Shown piece after piece: positions 29,819 to 38,277 of a DNA stretch of 64,000 nt. Under the pieces are notes generated by a model. It ran no database searches. It saw nothing but the letters and a program-made list of their open reading frames with translations, and was not told where the DNA came from. The stretch comes from Flectonema sp. DT1601 (Eukaryota; Euglenozoa; Diplonemea; Diplonemida; Diplonemidae), in assembly GCA_964019425.1 (NCBI GenBank), contig OZ025797.1, positions 310,001 through 374,000 of the forward strand, in the 5' to 3' direction. The position numbers were made by a program, and so were the translations under genes. Every line of letters begins with the position of its first letter. Positions within the stretch are counted from its first letter, which is position 1.

Positions 29819-30427
29819 ATGTTGTCGTATGCTTTTTTATTGACAGCGGTGGTGTTGTCTTCTCGAGAGCATCTCGTAATCCCTCTCGATAAGTACGATG
29901 TTCGATGTTTTCATGAGCAAGGATTTCCTGGTGGAGAATTATATGCTGAGTTTGAGATTGTTGAAGGAAGAAGAAATCTTGAGTTCACAATAAGAAGTCC
30001 AGAAGGAAAATTACTTTATTTCTCACATGCTGGTGATCATAAAGGATTCGGAAAGGTTTATTTGAAAACGAGAACAGATGGACTGTATAAAATCTGTTTA
30101 GATAATCAAGGATCTCCACCAAAGAATGTCCGCATCACATTAGAAATAGAAGTTCCTTGGCCAACACGTAAATTAGATCCAGCGGAAGAAATCATGGATG
30201 AAATTATTGATTCCCTTGACCGTGTGAGTACAACTTTATTATCGATTCAAGATGATCAAGACTACCTAACAACAAGAGAGAGAATCGACTCAGAATACAA
30301 CATGTACACATCATCTATGGTGTGGTATCTCTCATTCTTTCAAGTTGTTATTTTAGTTGCCAGCAGCGTTGGTCAACTTCGATACTTAAGATCTCTGTTC
30401 ACGAACAGAACATCCCGAGGTGTATAG
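29819..30427 (+). CDS. p24/EMP24 (TMED) family cargo receptor
   Basis: 202 residues from the ATG at 29819. p24 proteins cycle between ER and Golgi in COPI/COPII vesicles and select cargo such as GPI-anchored proteins. Seen here: a signal peptide (LSYAFLLTAVVLSS) and a GOLD-type beta domain (IPLDKYDVRCFHEQ ... GELYAEFEIV ... LYFSHAGDHKGFGKVYL ... GLYKICLDNQ). A heptad-like luminal helix (about 125-165) follows. One membrane helix (WYLSFFQVVILVASSVGQL) precedes a short cytosolic tail beginning RYLRSLF. The aromatic/Phe motif needed for coat binding is suggested by YLRSLF, but the final residues (TSRGV) lack the classical KK motif. Confidence 0.88.
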   Translation: MLSYAFLLTAVVLSSREHLVIPLDKYDVRCFHEQGFPGGELYAEFEIVEGRRNLEFTIRSPEGKLLYFSHAGDHKGFGKVYLKTRTDGLYKICLDNQGSPPKNVRITLEIEVPWPTRKLDPAEEIMDEIIDSLDRVSTTLLSIQDDQDYLTTRERIDSEYNMYTSSMVWYLSFFQVVILVASSVGQLRYLRSLFTNRTSRGV

Positions 30428-30539
30428 CCATCTTACTTACCTCGTCGTAGTAAGTTATCTCGTATGAGTGGACAAAGACTGAAGTCCTGCCTAGCAGAGG
30501 ATCGAACTAACTCTCGTCTACTAGAAAAGTGATCAAAAG

Positions 30540-30574
<35 letters not shown>

Positions 30575-30946
30575 ATAAGAAGAGGGAAAAAACTAAGGAG
30601 AACTATAAAAAAAAAAAAATGGAGAAAAAAAACATGAAGTATGTTTTTTTCTTTGCACAAAAATATGATACGAATTTTCTAGTTTTTTTAAAAAGCCAAT
30701 TTATTTTTGTGCTATCTAAACTGATTAACTCAACACTTAGCCGAGCTGAAAAGGGCCACCAGAACGGTCTGGTGATAACGAAATCTGTGGGTAGCCGCAG
30801 TGCTATTATTTCGGTAGCTTATGGTATGCGAACCCGTAGTTCAAAAGTCTGCTTCTTTATAAGAGTTTTTGATGGGTTGTTTTGTGAAAACTCTGTTTGC
30901 TCTTTGTTATCAATGTTTTCCCTTTCAAGAATGTGAAATAAAATAA
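30428..30946. other. Spacer with A-runs and tRNA-like fragments
   Basis: No gene recognised. A 31-nt A run is at 30541-30571. Two fragments look weakly tRNA-like: GGATCGAAC near 30500 (a B-box on the minus strand) and GGTAGCTTATGGTATGC near 30810. Neither folds into a tRNA by eye. A TTTTCCCTTTCAAG tract at about 30917-30930 is the likely acceptor of the next gene. Confidence 0.5.
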
Positions 30947-32074
30947 ATGAGCGATGTGATAATACCTGTTCCTCCACCACCACCCCGTGATAGAAGTCGT
31001 GTTTGTAGTGTTGGAGATAATTCATCAAAAGTAGAGGCTGGACTTAGAAAGTGTTGTATGTTTGGTAACTTTACATCTTATGATACTAAGCGTGCTCTTA
31101 CCAGTCGAAATGAAACCGAAAAGTTAAAAAAGGATCTTCAAAAAGTAGAAAATTGCGTTACAGAAAGACGATCATGGTATCAAGGAAGACATCCAGTAGT
31201 GTCAGATCCAGAAAATCATCCAACAACAGAAACTGATGCTGAGATTGTTGCAAGAAGAAAAATCGATCGAGCGGAAACAATAAAACGAGACCTACGCACC
31301 CTATCTCATAACTTTAAGAAGGGATTAAGTCCTCTGGGATCACCTGTCTCGTCACCACCGTCAGATCCTTATAATATTATTGAAAACATTGAACGTCACT
31401 TAATTAAGAGTTTGCAGAACCGAAAAGCAGCTCAGGCTCGCCTCTCAGAAAATATTTCGAAAACTGTTCGAGAACGAGAACGTTGCTTGGCTGAAAAAAC
31501 TGCAACGGCAGAATTTAGAAACCAAGCTGTGCTATCTCGTCTTCGTCGGAGGGACGACGCTTCTCGTGAGAAATGGTACCGAGAGTTGGACAAAATCAGA
31601 GCAGCGGAAGCTGCAAGAGAGCGAGCAAGTCTCATCGGAAGATACTTGTCAAAAGAAGAAATTATCAGCACCAGAGCTCACTCTCAAGAAGAACAATCTC
31701 TGTGGGATTCATCCTTTAAGAAATCAATGGAAGAAGAACGTCAACGACATTGTGACAATAGAGAAGCAGAACGAATACGAAATATTAAATCAACGATACC
31801 AACATTCTCACCCTTAGCATCTCCAACTACTAGACGACGTAACAGAATAATTCAACTGGAGTCTGAAGTATCTCATAAATTACCATCAGAAGATGACACT
31901 GTTCAACTGAGTGATGAACATACTCAAAGTCAGTCTCTTGATGATGATATTATATCGATTCTAACTCAGAAAGAAGATCGTCGTAAACTCTCAAGACGTT
32001 CTGAAGCCTCAAAATTAAGAAAATCGTCAATTCATATTAGTAACCAACAAGTGTTCTCTTTGAACTTGTTGTAG
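30947..32074 (+). CDS. Coiled-coil protein of unknown function
   Basis: 375 residues. The N-terminus is Pro-rich (VIIPVPPPPPRDRSR). Residues about 45-290 are highly charged and Arg/Glu/Ala-rich (RKAAQARLSENISKTVRERE, YRELDKIRAAEAARERAS), which predicts long helices or a coiled coil. The C-terminus carries Ser/Thr-rich acidic stretches (LPSEDDTVQLSDEH) and a basic patch (KEDRRKLSRRSEASKLRKS). There is no signal peptide, membrane segment or known catalytic motif. A cytoskeletal or flagellar structural role is possible because such proteins are common in flagellates, but nothing in the sequence proves it. The leader contains a minimal ATG-TGA just upstream of the start. Confidence 0.7.
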   Translation: MSDVIIPVPPPPPRDRSRVCSVGDNSSKVEAGLRKCCMFGNFTSYDTKRALTSRNETEKLKKDLQKVENCVTERRSWYQGRHPVVSDPENHPTTETDAEIVARRKIDRAETIKRDLRTLSHNFKKGLSPLGSPVSSPPSDPYNIIENIERHLIKSLQNRKAAQARLSENISKTVRERERCLAEKTATAEFRNQAVLSRLRRRDDASREKWYRELDKIRAAEAARERASLIGRYLSKEEIISTRAHSQEEQSLWDSSFKKSMEEERQRHCDNREAERIRNIKSTIPTFSPLASPTTRRRNRIIQLESEVSHKLPSEDDTVQLSDEHTQSQSLDDDIISILTQKEDRRKLSRRSEASKLRKSSIHISNQQVFSLNLL

Positions 32075-32225
32075 TCTTTTTAGTTATTATTTACACTGCT
32101 GGTTGTCAGCTTATATTTCTAATTATCTTCTTTAAGAATGTGTAGTGTTGTCACAGTGATAATAATAATCTTACCTCACAGATAACAACAACAGATATAC
32201 ACAAAAGAAAAAAAGAAAACAAAAC

Positions 32226-33005
32226 ATGATAATAGCTCCTCCGAAAGTGCAGCAAATGGGTGTTGCATCTAATCATCATCCAGGAAAATGGAAGCAAGAT
32301 ATTTGTGCGTGTGAGCCGTGTGAGCCTTGTATGAAGGGGTTTTTTTGTCCTCAAGCTCATGCGTGTGCGAGAGCAAAGATGGATGGAAGTAGTTGTTGTA
32401 TGCATTGTTTAACATCAGGTCCGTGTCTTACTTCCAATTACATGAGAGCGAATTATGGAATTGGAACTTCACAAGACTGCTGTGAAGATATAATCTTGGG
32501 AATGTTCTGCTTGCCATGTCATAATAGAAGAATGTTGGTTGAATCTGAAGAGTTCGATATTTTTCAAACTTCAACAAAACCCGGTCAGCACAATCGATCA
32601 CTATTCGCAGGCGGTAAATTCAAAGGCGTATCTGGACTAGGCAACTACAGCCCTGGCTCTGGTGAACAACAAATATGGCAGGGAGGAGGTATTGGTGATT
32701 GCGGCAAATGGGGATGTACAGGTCAGTTTATGTACGCATGCCTCTTCCCTCAATGTGCTGCTGCAAGAACAAGACAATACCTTGATGGCAGTGATTGTTG
32801 TTTTAATGTTTTTTTTAATACTCCTTGCAATTTATACTACACCACTAGACACTACTACGGAATTAGGGGTGATTGGATTGTTGATTTATTTATTTCGATA
32901 TTTTGCTATTCTTGTGCTATTGATAGGATTTATCGCGAAATTATAATCTGCACCACGCAGGAGTACATTGCAGGTCTTAAAAAGAAGTGTGGTGGTTGTT
33001 GCTAA
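32226..33005 (+). CDS. Protein with two tandem PLAC8 (Cys-rich) domains
   Basis: 259 residues, built as two copies of the PLAC8 fold. Copy 1 (about 22-103) has CACEPCEPCMKGFFCPQAHA, then SSCCMHC, then the CxxC-type end LGMFCLPCHNRR. Copy 2 (about 157-240) has GDCGKWGCTGQFMYACLFPQ, then SDCCFN, then SIFCYSCAIDRIYRE. Both keep the Cys-rich entry, the central CC and the C-terminal C-x-x-C, with hydrophobic stretches that may lie in or on a membrane. PLAC8 proteins in plants and fungi act in cell size, metal transport and calcium-channel-related functions, but no role can be assigned here. Single-domain members are usual. The C-terminus ends in KKCGGCC, a possible palmitoylation or metal site. 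Confidence 0.8.
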   Translation: MIIAPPKVQQMGVASNHHPGKWKQDICACEPCEPCMKGFFCPQAHACARAKMDGSSCCMHCLTSGPCLTSNYMRANYGIGTSQDCCEDIILGMFCLPCHNRRMLVESEEFDIFQTSTKPGQHNRSLFAGGKFKGVSGLGNYSPGSGEQQIWQGGGIGDCGKWGCTGQFMYACLFPQCAAARTRQYLDGSDCCFNVFFNTPCNLYYTTRHYYGIRGDWIVDLFISIFCYSCAIDRIYREIIICTTQEYIAGLKKKCGGCC

Positions 33006-33253
33006 GTTTTATTTATTTTTTAATTGTTGTTGAGCTGTTCTTTGCTTAATTAGTGTTTCCACACATATATTTTCACCTGCTGCAAAGTTAAGGTGATAAT
33101 TACTAATTTGCAGCGGGAAAAAAACAGCGACCTGCTCGAGTATTTTTGGTATGGTTCTTTGTTTAACAATTTTTTTAATTTTTTATTTTATTTTTGTTTT
33201 CCTCTTCTGCACTATTCTCAAGAATTGTAAATATATTTTTTATTTTTTTTTTA

Positions 33254-33424
33254 GTAGTCGGAGAAGAAACTATTCAGATTGAAAGCCGTTTATTTCTTAT
33301 GGTCATGATTTATTTTCCCCCGTGCGACTGGATTGTTACTGTTTTTGCATTGTCAAAGTTTCACCCCGTGCGACTGGATTTTTGTCTGCGCTCAACGAAA
33401 TATAAAGGCTTTATCTGAATGGTT
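33254..33424 (+). mobile_element. Stem-loop element B (MITE-like), + orientation, with internal duplication
   Basis: Starts GTAGTCGGAGAAGAAACT then ATTCAGATTGAAAGCC, and ends AAAGGCTTTATCTGAATGG. The two ends are imperfect inverted repeats. The inside carries a duplicated CCCCGTGCGACTGGATT about 47 bp apart, which makes this copy longer than most. Confidence 0.6.
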
Positions 33425-33692
33425 TTCTTTTTTCTTATTTAGACATAACAGTCCGAAAACGTTTTAAAAAAAAAAAACTTTAGAAAAAGATAGTAGAAAA
33501 AAAAGTCTTAATAGTTTCTTAAGTTGTGGGTATAAACTCGACGATTCTAAGTTTCTTCAAAACAGAAAGTTGAGGATCCAACTTGGTCGATTGTTATTTC
33601 GGAGTAAATTTCTTTTCTCTCTTCTTTTCTTCGGTCGTTACAACTTTAAAACAACTTCAAAAAAGATCTCGTATACCCCGTACCGAAACTAA

Positions 33693-33790
33693 CAATAATC
33701 CTTTCACGGATTAGGTGTAATCTACTACTGTATTATTTAGGTTCCCTGAGGAACCTGTAGATGGTCTGTTGGACTCGTTAACTAATTAAG
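33693..33790 (+). repeat. Hairpin repeat family C, copy 2
   Basis: Starts with the hairpin AATCC-TTTCAC-GGATT followed by AGGTG. It contains a perfect second hairpin AGGTTCC-CTGA-GGAACCT at 33739-33756 and ends GGACTCGTTAACTAATTAA. Confidence 0.6.
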
Positions 33791-34228
33791 AAAAGTATCA
33801 GTTCTTTTGAAATGGATGATCCCTGGAACTTATTGATGAAGACTTAAGAGGGACAATTAGTATAACATGAAGGCTCCTGAAAACTACGTATTCCACTGTG
33901 TTTTATGGAACAGGAGAACAGTTGTTCGTAGCATTTTTTTTTTTTTTTTTTTTGTTTCAAAATTTTGATTTAGTGCAACATATTAATACTCATGTTTTAA
34001 CTAAAAAAAAAGTTAGTATTTTTAGCCCGAAGTCCAACCATTATTATTTATTTGTTGTCTTTCGGTTTTTTTTGATTTGATTTTTTTTTTATTGACTAGT
34101 TGTTAATAATATTAAAGAAAATTCTTCGTTGCTTCCCCAAAACTTTATTTTCCCGTTCCAAAGGAATTTTTCTGTTGTAAGAAAAAAAAGTACCCCAAAA
34201 CTTTTTTTTATATGGTCAAACATTATCT

Positions 34229-34297
34229 ATTTTCCCGGTGCGCCAGTATTACTGGCTGCGATCAACAAAAATATAAGGCTTAATCTGAACGGTTTTT
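34229..34297 (+). mobile_element. Stem-loop element B, + orientation, 5'-truncated
   Basis: Matches the right half of the 33254 copy: TTTTCCCGGTGCGCCAG, then CTGCGATCAACAAAAATATA, then AGGCTTAATCTGAACGG. The left hairpin is missing. Confidence 0.5.
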
Positions 34298-34621
34298 TTT
34301 TTTTTTTTTTTTTTGGAATCTGTGCTTGCTTATGTGAACGCTGACTATTCGAATTTTCCGACTTTCTGGTGAATTTCCTTTCCGGCTTAGTGTGAGGCAC
34401 ACGAGTTGGCACTCAACGGAAAAAAAAAAAAAAAAGTTGTTCGCAACAGCAAAAAGTTTTTTTTGGTCGCAGACAACGAAAAAAAAAAAAGCTAAGCTAA
34501 CTAACTAAGGTAACAGTCAACGAAGAAAATCTTTTTTTTTGATGTGAGAAAGTCCCTAATATTAAGTTCAAAAAAAAATCCTTTTTAATAAATCATTACT
34601 ACCCTCATCAGAGAGATTATC

Positions 34622-36157
34622 ATGTCTGAGGTGGAGATATTCGCAGAAGGGAACAAACTTCGCGAAGAAGGAGATCTCGATGGCAGTATCGCATGTTATG
34701 AAAAGACCGCCGATGATGAAACAACATCAGACGATATCCGAGCCACAGCTTTGTTTTTTAAAGCGATTGCAATGCAAGAGAAGGATGAATTCCAGACTGA
34801 AGACCTGATAGATATTTACTCAACGGTGATTGATATAAAGAAATTACCCCATGCTTTGAACAACAGAGGACTACTATATCAACGAATTGGTAATTTTGAT
34901 GCCGCGATAACCGACTACAAGTCTTCTATTGAAGTAGACTCATCCGTAGTGTCTGCCTATTTTAACTTAGCAAATATTCATGATGAGAATGGTAATCACG
35001 AAGACGCTGTTGAGTATTATTCATCAGCTATTAGAATTAAACCAGACTACGCTGCTGCCTTTCTTAATAAGGGAGTAGCCTTAGATTGTCTGGGTGATTA
35101 CACAAGCGCAATCCACTGCTATCAAAAAGCTGCTATCTTATTACCGTTAGATCCTTCACCTTATCACAATAAAGGAGTTTCTCTTAATCAGATTGGTGAT
35201 TTCACTGAAGCCCTCAGTGCTTTCTCGAAAGCATTGATATTGAAACCAGACTATTACTCAGCTTTGGTTAATAAAGCTTTATCACATATAAACGTTGGAG
35301 ATAGGGAAGAAGCTGAAAGTTGTTTGCGAGAGGCAATATCGATTCGACCAAAGTCCGATACCGCTTACATATACGAGGCACTGATATGTCATTGTGAGGT
35401 TGAAAAGCGTGTTAAGTTGTTAGAAAAGACGATCAACGACATGAATCATAACGTAACCGAAGAAATCTACAATGAAGATCTCAACACAGCAATGTTTTAC
35501 AAAGCCTCTCTAACTGGTTTGACAGAAAGCGATTCAGAAGTTATGAAAGAAGCGATTGTTCTGTTGTCGAAGATGCTTGTTAGCGAACCAAATCACGCAT
35601 TGGCTCTCATTTGCAGGGCTGCTTTAGTGTTGAAAAAATCACCTATTCACGTGAGTATAAGTCCCGCTGTTATAAAGGACTTAAAAACATCTTACAAGAT
35701 GCTCTGTGATAATGGTATAGTGATTCATGATACCGTGGCTGATAGGGAAATCTTGACTAAAATTGTTTCGGATTTGGTATTCTCGTTGGAGCCTGAATTA
35801 TGTTCTACCATTGATCCGTCATTCAACAGTTTGAATACACTTCGAAGATCGTTTTTAACAAACAAATTACTTTCTTATTTATCATCATTTCCTCGTAGTT
35901 TAAAGACAATAGAAATATTATCATCAGACATCAGTCTCATTAAAAATGATGTTTCAATCGCAAAGCGTCAAATCAGAGCTGCAGAGGTACAACTTCTGAT
36001 TTTACTGAAAAGCGCTGATTCGAATATTGCCAGTCCGGAAGCATTCACTGATTTGAGAACAGCAAAAACCGGAGCAGAGAGGGGAAGCATAATCCAACAG
36101 ATTCAGAATCCAAAAAAACAACAAGATTTTGGTTGTCAGAATTGTGTGATGATGTAG
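34622..36157 (+). CDS. TPR-repeat protein with C-terminal CaaX prenylation box
   Basis: 511 residues. About six tetratricopeptide repeats fill residues 5-250, for example NRGLLYQRIGNFDAAITDYK, NLANIHDENGNHEDAVEYY, NKGVALDCLGDYTSAIHCYQ and NKGVSLNQIGDFTEALSAF. Each shows the G-D/N-x-x-x-A turn. The rest (about 260-490) is helical and Ser/Leu-rich with no recognised domain. The chain ends CQNCVMM. The last four residues, CVMM, are a good CaaX box with Met at the X position, the type preferred by farnesyltransferase. So a membrane-tethered TPR scaffold is predicted, perhaps a chaperone cofactor or signalling adaptor. The box is seen directly; prenylation is inference. Candidate acceptor AG at about 34612-34613. 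Confidence 0.85.
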   Translation: MSEVEIFAEGNKLREEGDLDGSIACYEKTADDETTSDDIRATALFFKAIAMQEKDEFQTEDLIDIYSTVIDIKKLPHALNNRGLLYQRIGNFDAAITDYKSSIEVDSSVVSAYFNLANIHDENGNHEDAVEYYSSAIRIKPDYAAAFLNKGVALDCLGDYTSAIHCYQKAAILLPLDPSPYHNKGVSLNQIGDFTEALSAFSKALILKPDYYSALVNKALSHINVGDREEAESCLREAISIRPKSDTAYIYEALICHCEVEKRVKLLEKTINDMNHNVTEEIYNEDLNTAMFYKASLTGLTESDSEVMKEAIVLLSKMLVSEPNHALALICRAALVLKKSPIHVSISPAVIKDLKTSYKMLCDNGIVIHDTVADREILTKIVSDLVFSLEPELCSTIDPSFNSLNTLRRSFLTNKLLSYLSSFPRSLKTIEILSSDISLIKNDVSIAKRQIRAAEVQLLILLKSADSNIASPEAFTDLRTAKTGAERGSIIQQIQNPKKQQDFGCQNCVMM

Positions 36158-36640
36158 GTTTTTCCTCAACAAGATTGCTTTTTAGCAAAAAGGGAAACCC
36201 TCATTAGAACAAATCCTATTGCAGTAACCTGCGTCAGATACGTATTTCGTTCGTTTTGTTAGATTTTGTTTCTCTATGTAAGGCCACTACTATTATTTTT
36301 AATTATTTATATATTTTCCCTACAATTGTAATCGCATGTGCTGTTGTTTTCTTTCTATCTAAGCAATAACTCACCCGAAGGTTTTTTTTTTTTAAAGCCT
36401 TTTCTTTGCTTTCAAATTCTTGAAAATGGTTGGATATTGTTCTTCCATTTCTTTCGTTCGAATCGATTTTTCTTTTTCTTTTTTGAATGTGGTTTTTATT
36501 GTTTGGTGTGGGTCGCTTGGTTATGTTTCTTAAATTGTACTTCAACGATGATTTACCTTTTCTTAGATCTCATTTTTATAACATTGAAACAGTGATGGTT
36601 GTTATTACGTTACTTTTTCAAGTCAGAAATTTAACATAAG
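36158..36640. other. Spacer, nothing recognised
   Basis: T-rich 3' flank of the TPR gene and leader of the next gene. TTACTTTTTCAAG at about 36609-36621 is a candidate acceptor. No repeats or genes seen. Confidence 0.6.
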
Positions 36641-36967
36641 ATGAGTGAGAATGACAAGTACCAGACTAAGAGACCAAAAGTAGCTGCCGAGGAAGACAGG
36701 GAAGGTTCTCCTGAAGCGAAGGAATCTTTCCCAGGAGCTAAATCACCGTCACCAACAAGAGCATCACCGAGTCCGAACTTGACACCGAGAGATCCGTTGG
36801 TGAGTTCTGCAGTCGATAGAAGCAAAGCTCGTTCTCTATCAAGAAAAGATGAACTGAGTCCCTTAAGACCACCTTGTATAAGTATCGCTGACAGCAGATC
36901 AAATGCTCCTGACAGAGCATCGATGGAGTTACCGCCAGCTGAATCAATTGAGGAACCAGCTGCCTAA
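36641..36967 (+). CDS. Short Ser/Pro-rich disordered protein
   Basis: 108 residues with no recognisable fold: Lys/Glu-rich at the start, then repeated SP/TP dipeptides (AKSPSPTRASPSPNLTPRDP, ELSPLRPP) that are typical targets of proline-directed kinases, ending in an acidic Pro/Ala tail. It is supported as a gene by a clean ATG after an acceptor-like AG, coding-like base composition unlike the flanking homopolymer runs, and position between two real genes in the same orientation. Function is unknown. It could be a regulatory peptide of the cell cycle or cytoskeleton, but this is a guess from composition only. Confidence 0.55.
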   Translation: MSENDKYQTKRPKVAAEEDREGSPEAKESFPGAKSPSPTRASPSPNLTPRDPLVSSAVDRSKARSLSRKDELSPLRPPCISIADSRSNAPDRASMELPPAESIEEPAA

Positions 36968-37475
36968 GATAAGACTCCCTCCCTTCCATTCCCATTCCAC
37001 CTCCTTAGATTTCACAACCTGTTCAAAACTACTAGTTTTCGTAGTTACATATAATTGAGTTCTTATGTATATGGAAAAAAAAAAAAACAAACAAACCTGG
37101 AAAATAGTCGCTAGTTATGCGTCTTGCGATGCCATGTGTTGTAATGGAGAAGAAAAAGAAAAAAACGAAAGAGGAAGCACCAAATCCCACATTATGTGTC
37201 CTTTTTGGTTTTACTGCTCGTATAGTGCTCTCAGTAACACAATGAATAAAAAAATCTGTTAGAAGAAAGAATAAATATAAAGTTCAGCAGGGTGGGTGAT
37301 GTAGCTGCAAGTTCTGACTGAGAAAGTGAAGAAGCAAAAAAAAAAAAAAAAAAAAAAAATACCACCTCTCAAGTAGAAATAGAAAGAATTTATTATTGTT
37401 GTTTTGTTGACAAGGATTATGTATTTTTTTAAAAAAAAGATTTATCATAATTTCCCTTTAGAAGTTATTAATAAG
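36968..37475. other. Spacer, nothing recognised
   Basis: Contains several A runs (37075-37087, 37337-37360) and the candidate acceptor of the next gene. No gene or repeat family recognised. Confidence 0.6.
37450..37461 (+). promoter_or_regulatory. Putative trans-splice acceptor
   Basis: ATTTCCCTTTAG ends at 37461, 15 nt before the ATG at 37476. It sets that ATG, and not any earlier in-frame codon, as the probable start. Confidence 0.4.
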
Positions 37476-38072
37476 ATGCCTCGAGTGACTTCTGGTTCGT
37501 TACGTGTGACACCTATCAGAGTAATTAATCCCCAAAATGATGACGTTTGTTGGGTCGCACCTCCTGCAAACTTCGTAGCAGCCTACGGCAGAGCATTGAA
37601 GTCCAAACGAGTTGGACGATCGTTTAGAAAAAAGGAAGCTGCACTTGATCACACGAATATTGCGATCGGATTAATATACGCCTGGAGAGCATGTTTACTT
37701 AGAGAAGAAGTCACTGAGGAGAATGCAGTGGCTTGTTTATACTTAGCAGTCAAGTACAACGAACACCCCTGTTGTGCAGATGCTTTTATCGATCAGGTTA
37801 CTGCGAATAATATTACTTATTTAAAGAAACAGAGTGTTGAGAAATTCAAATCGACGACGAAGACTATTTGGAAAAGACTCGCCATGAGATGTCACGTCAC
37901 TACTTCGGAACTAAACGCTGCGAGGAAATTGATTGAACCGACTTGTACGAAATTAAAGATCTTAGACAGAAGTAAGAACCTTCGTCACCTGTGGGTGTCA
38001 ATGAGAGAATGGGTAGGCTTCACCTCAACGAAGTTCCCAGGTATGCCTCCAACACCAACTGAGCTATCCTAA
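37476..38072 (+). CDS. Cyclin-box-like protein (tentative)
   Basis: 198 residues from the ATG at 37476. The helical core (about 50-150) includes HTNIAIGLIYAWRACLL and ENAVACLYLAVKYNEH. The latter resembles the cyclin-box signature in which an A-x-x-CL-x-LA-x-KY-x-E helix is central. A further helix pair follows (VEKFKSTTKTIWKRLAMRC, ELNAARKLIEP). The rest of a cyclin fold is not obvious and the protein is shorter than most cyclins, so it may be a single-box P/U-type cyclin or simply an all-helical orphan. If it is a cyclin it would regulate a CDK. The N-terminus (RVTSGSLRVTPIRVINP) is beta-rich and unrecognised. Confidence 0.5.
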   Translation: MPRVTSGSLRVTPIRVINPQNDDVCWVAPPANFVAAYGRALKSKRVGRSFRKKEAALDHTNIAIGLIYAWRACLLREEVTEENAVACLYLAVKYNEHPCCADAFIDQVTANNITYLKKQSVEKFKSTTKTIWKRLAMRCHVTTSELNAARKLIEPTCTKLKILDRSKNLRHLWVSMREWVGFTSTKFPGMPPTPTELS

Positions 38073-38277
38073 CTCTCAATTAGACGTGTTGCTAATTATT
38101 ATTTTTATTAAACAATGTTGAAATATAAGGCTCACCAAAAAACAATTAAAATCCTTCTTAAGTTATGGGATGTTTTGTCCCTTTTTTACCATCTCTCATT
38201 TAGCGATTGAATAGTGCGGTTGGGTTCTTTTTGTATTTTATAATAATTTAACCAACCCGACAGTTACACACAATAAT

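Larger units (their letters stand above)
33006..34621. other. 1.6-kb spacer with stem-loop and hairpin repeats
   Basis: No gene recognised. It contains two copies of the stem-loop element B (33254-33424 and 34229-34297) and one of hairpin family C (33693-33790), separated by A/T runs. The tract TACTACCCTCATCAG at about 34599-34613 is the likely acceptor of the next gene. Confidence 0.65.

Noticed and set aside
30480-30530. B-box-like GGATCGAAC and neighbouring palindrome
   Set aside because: No matching A-box at the right distance and no cloverleaf by eye.
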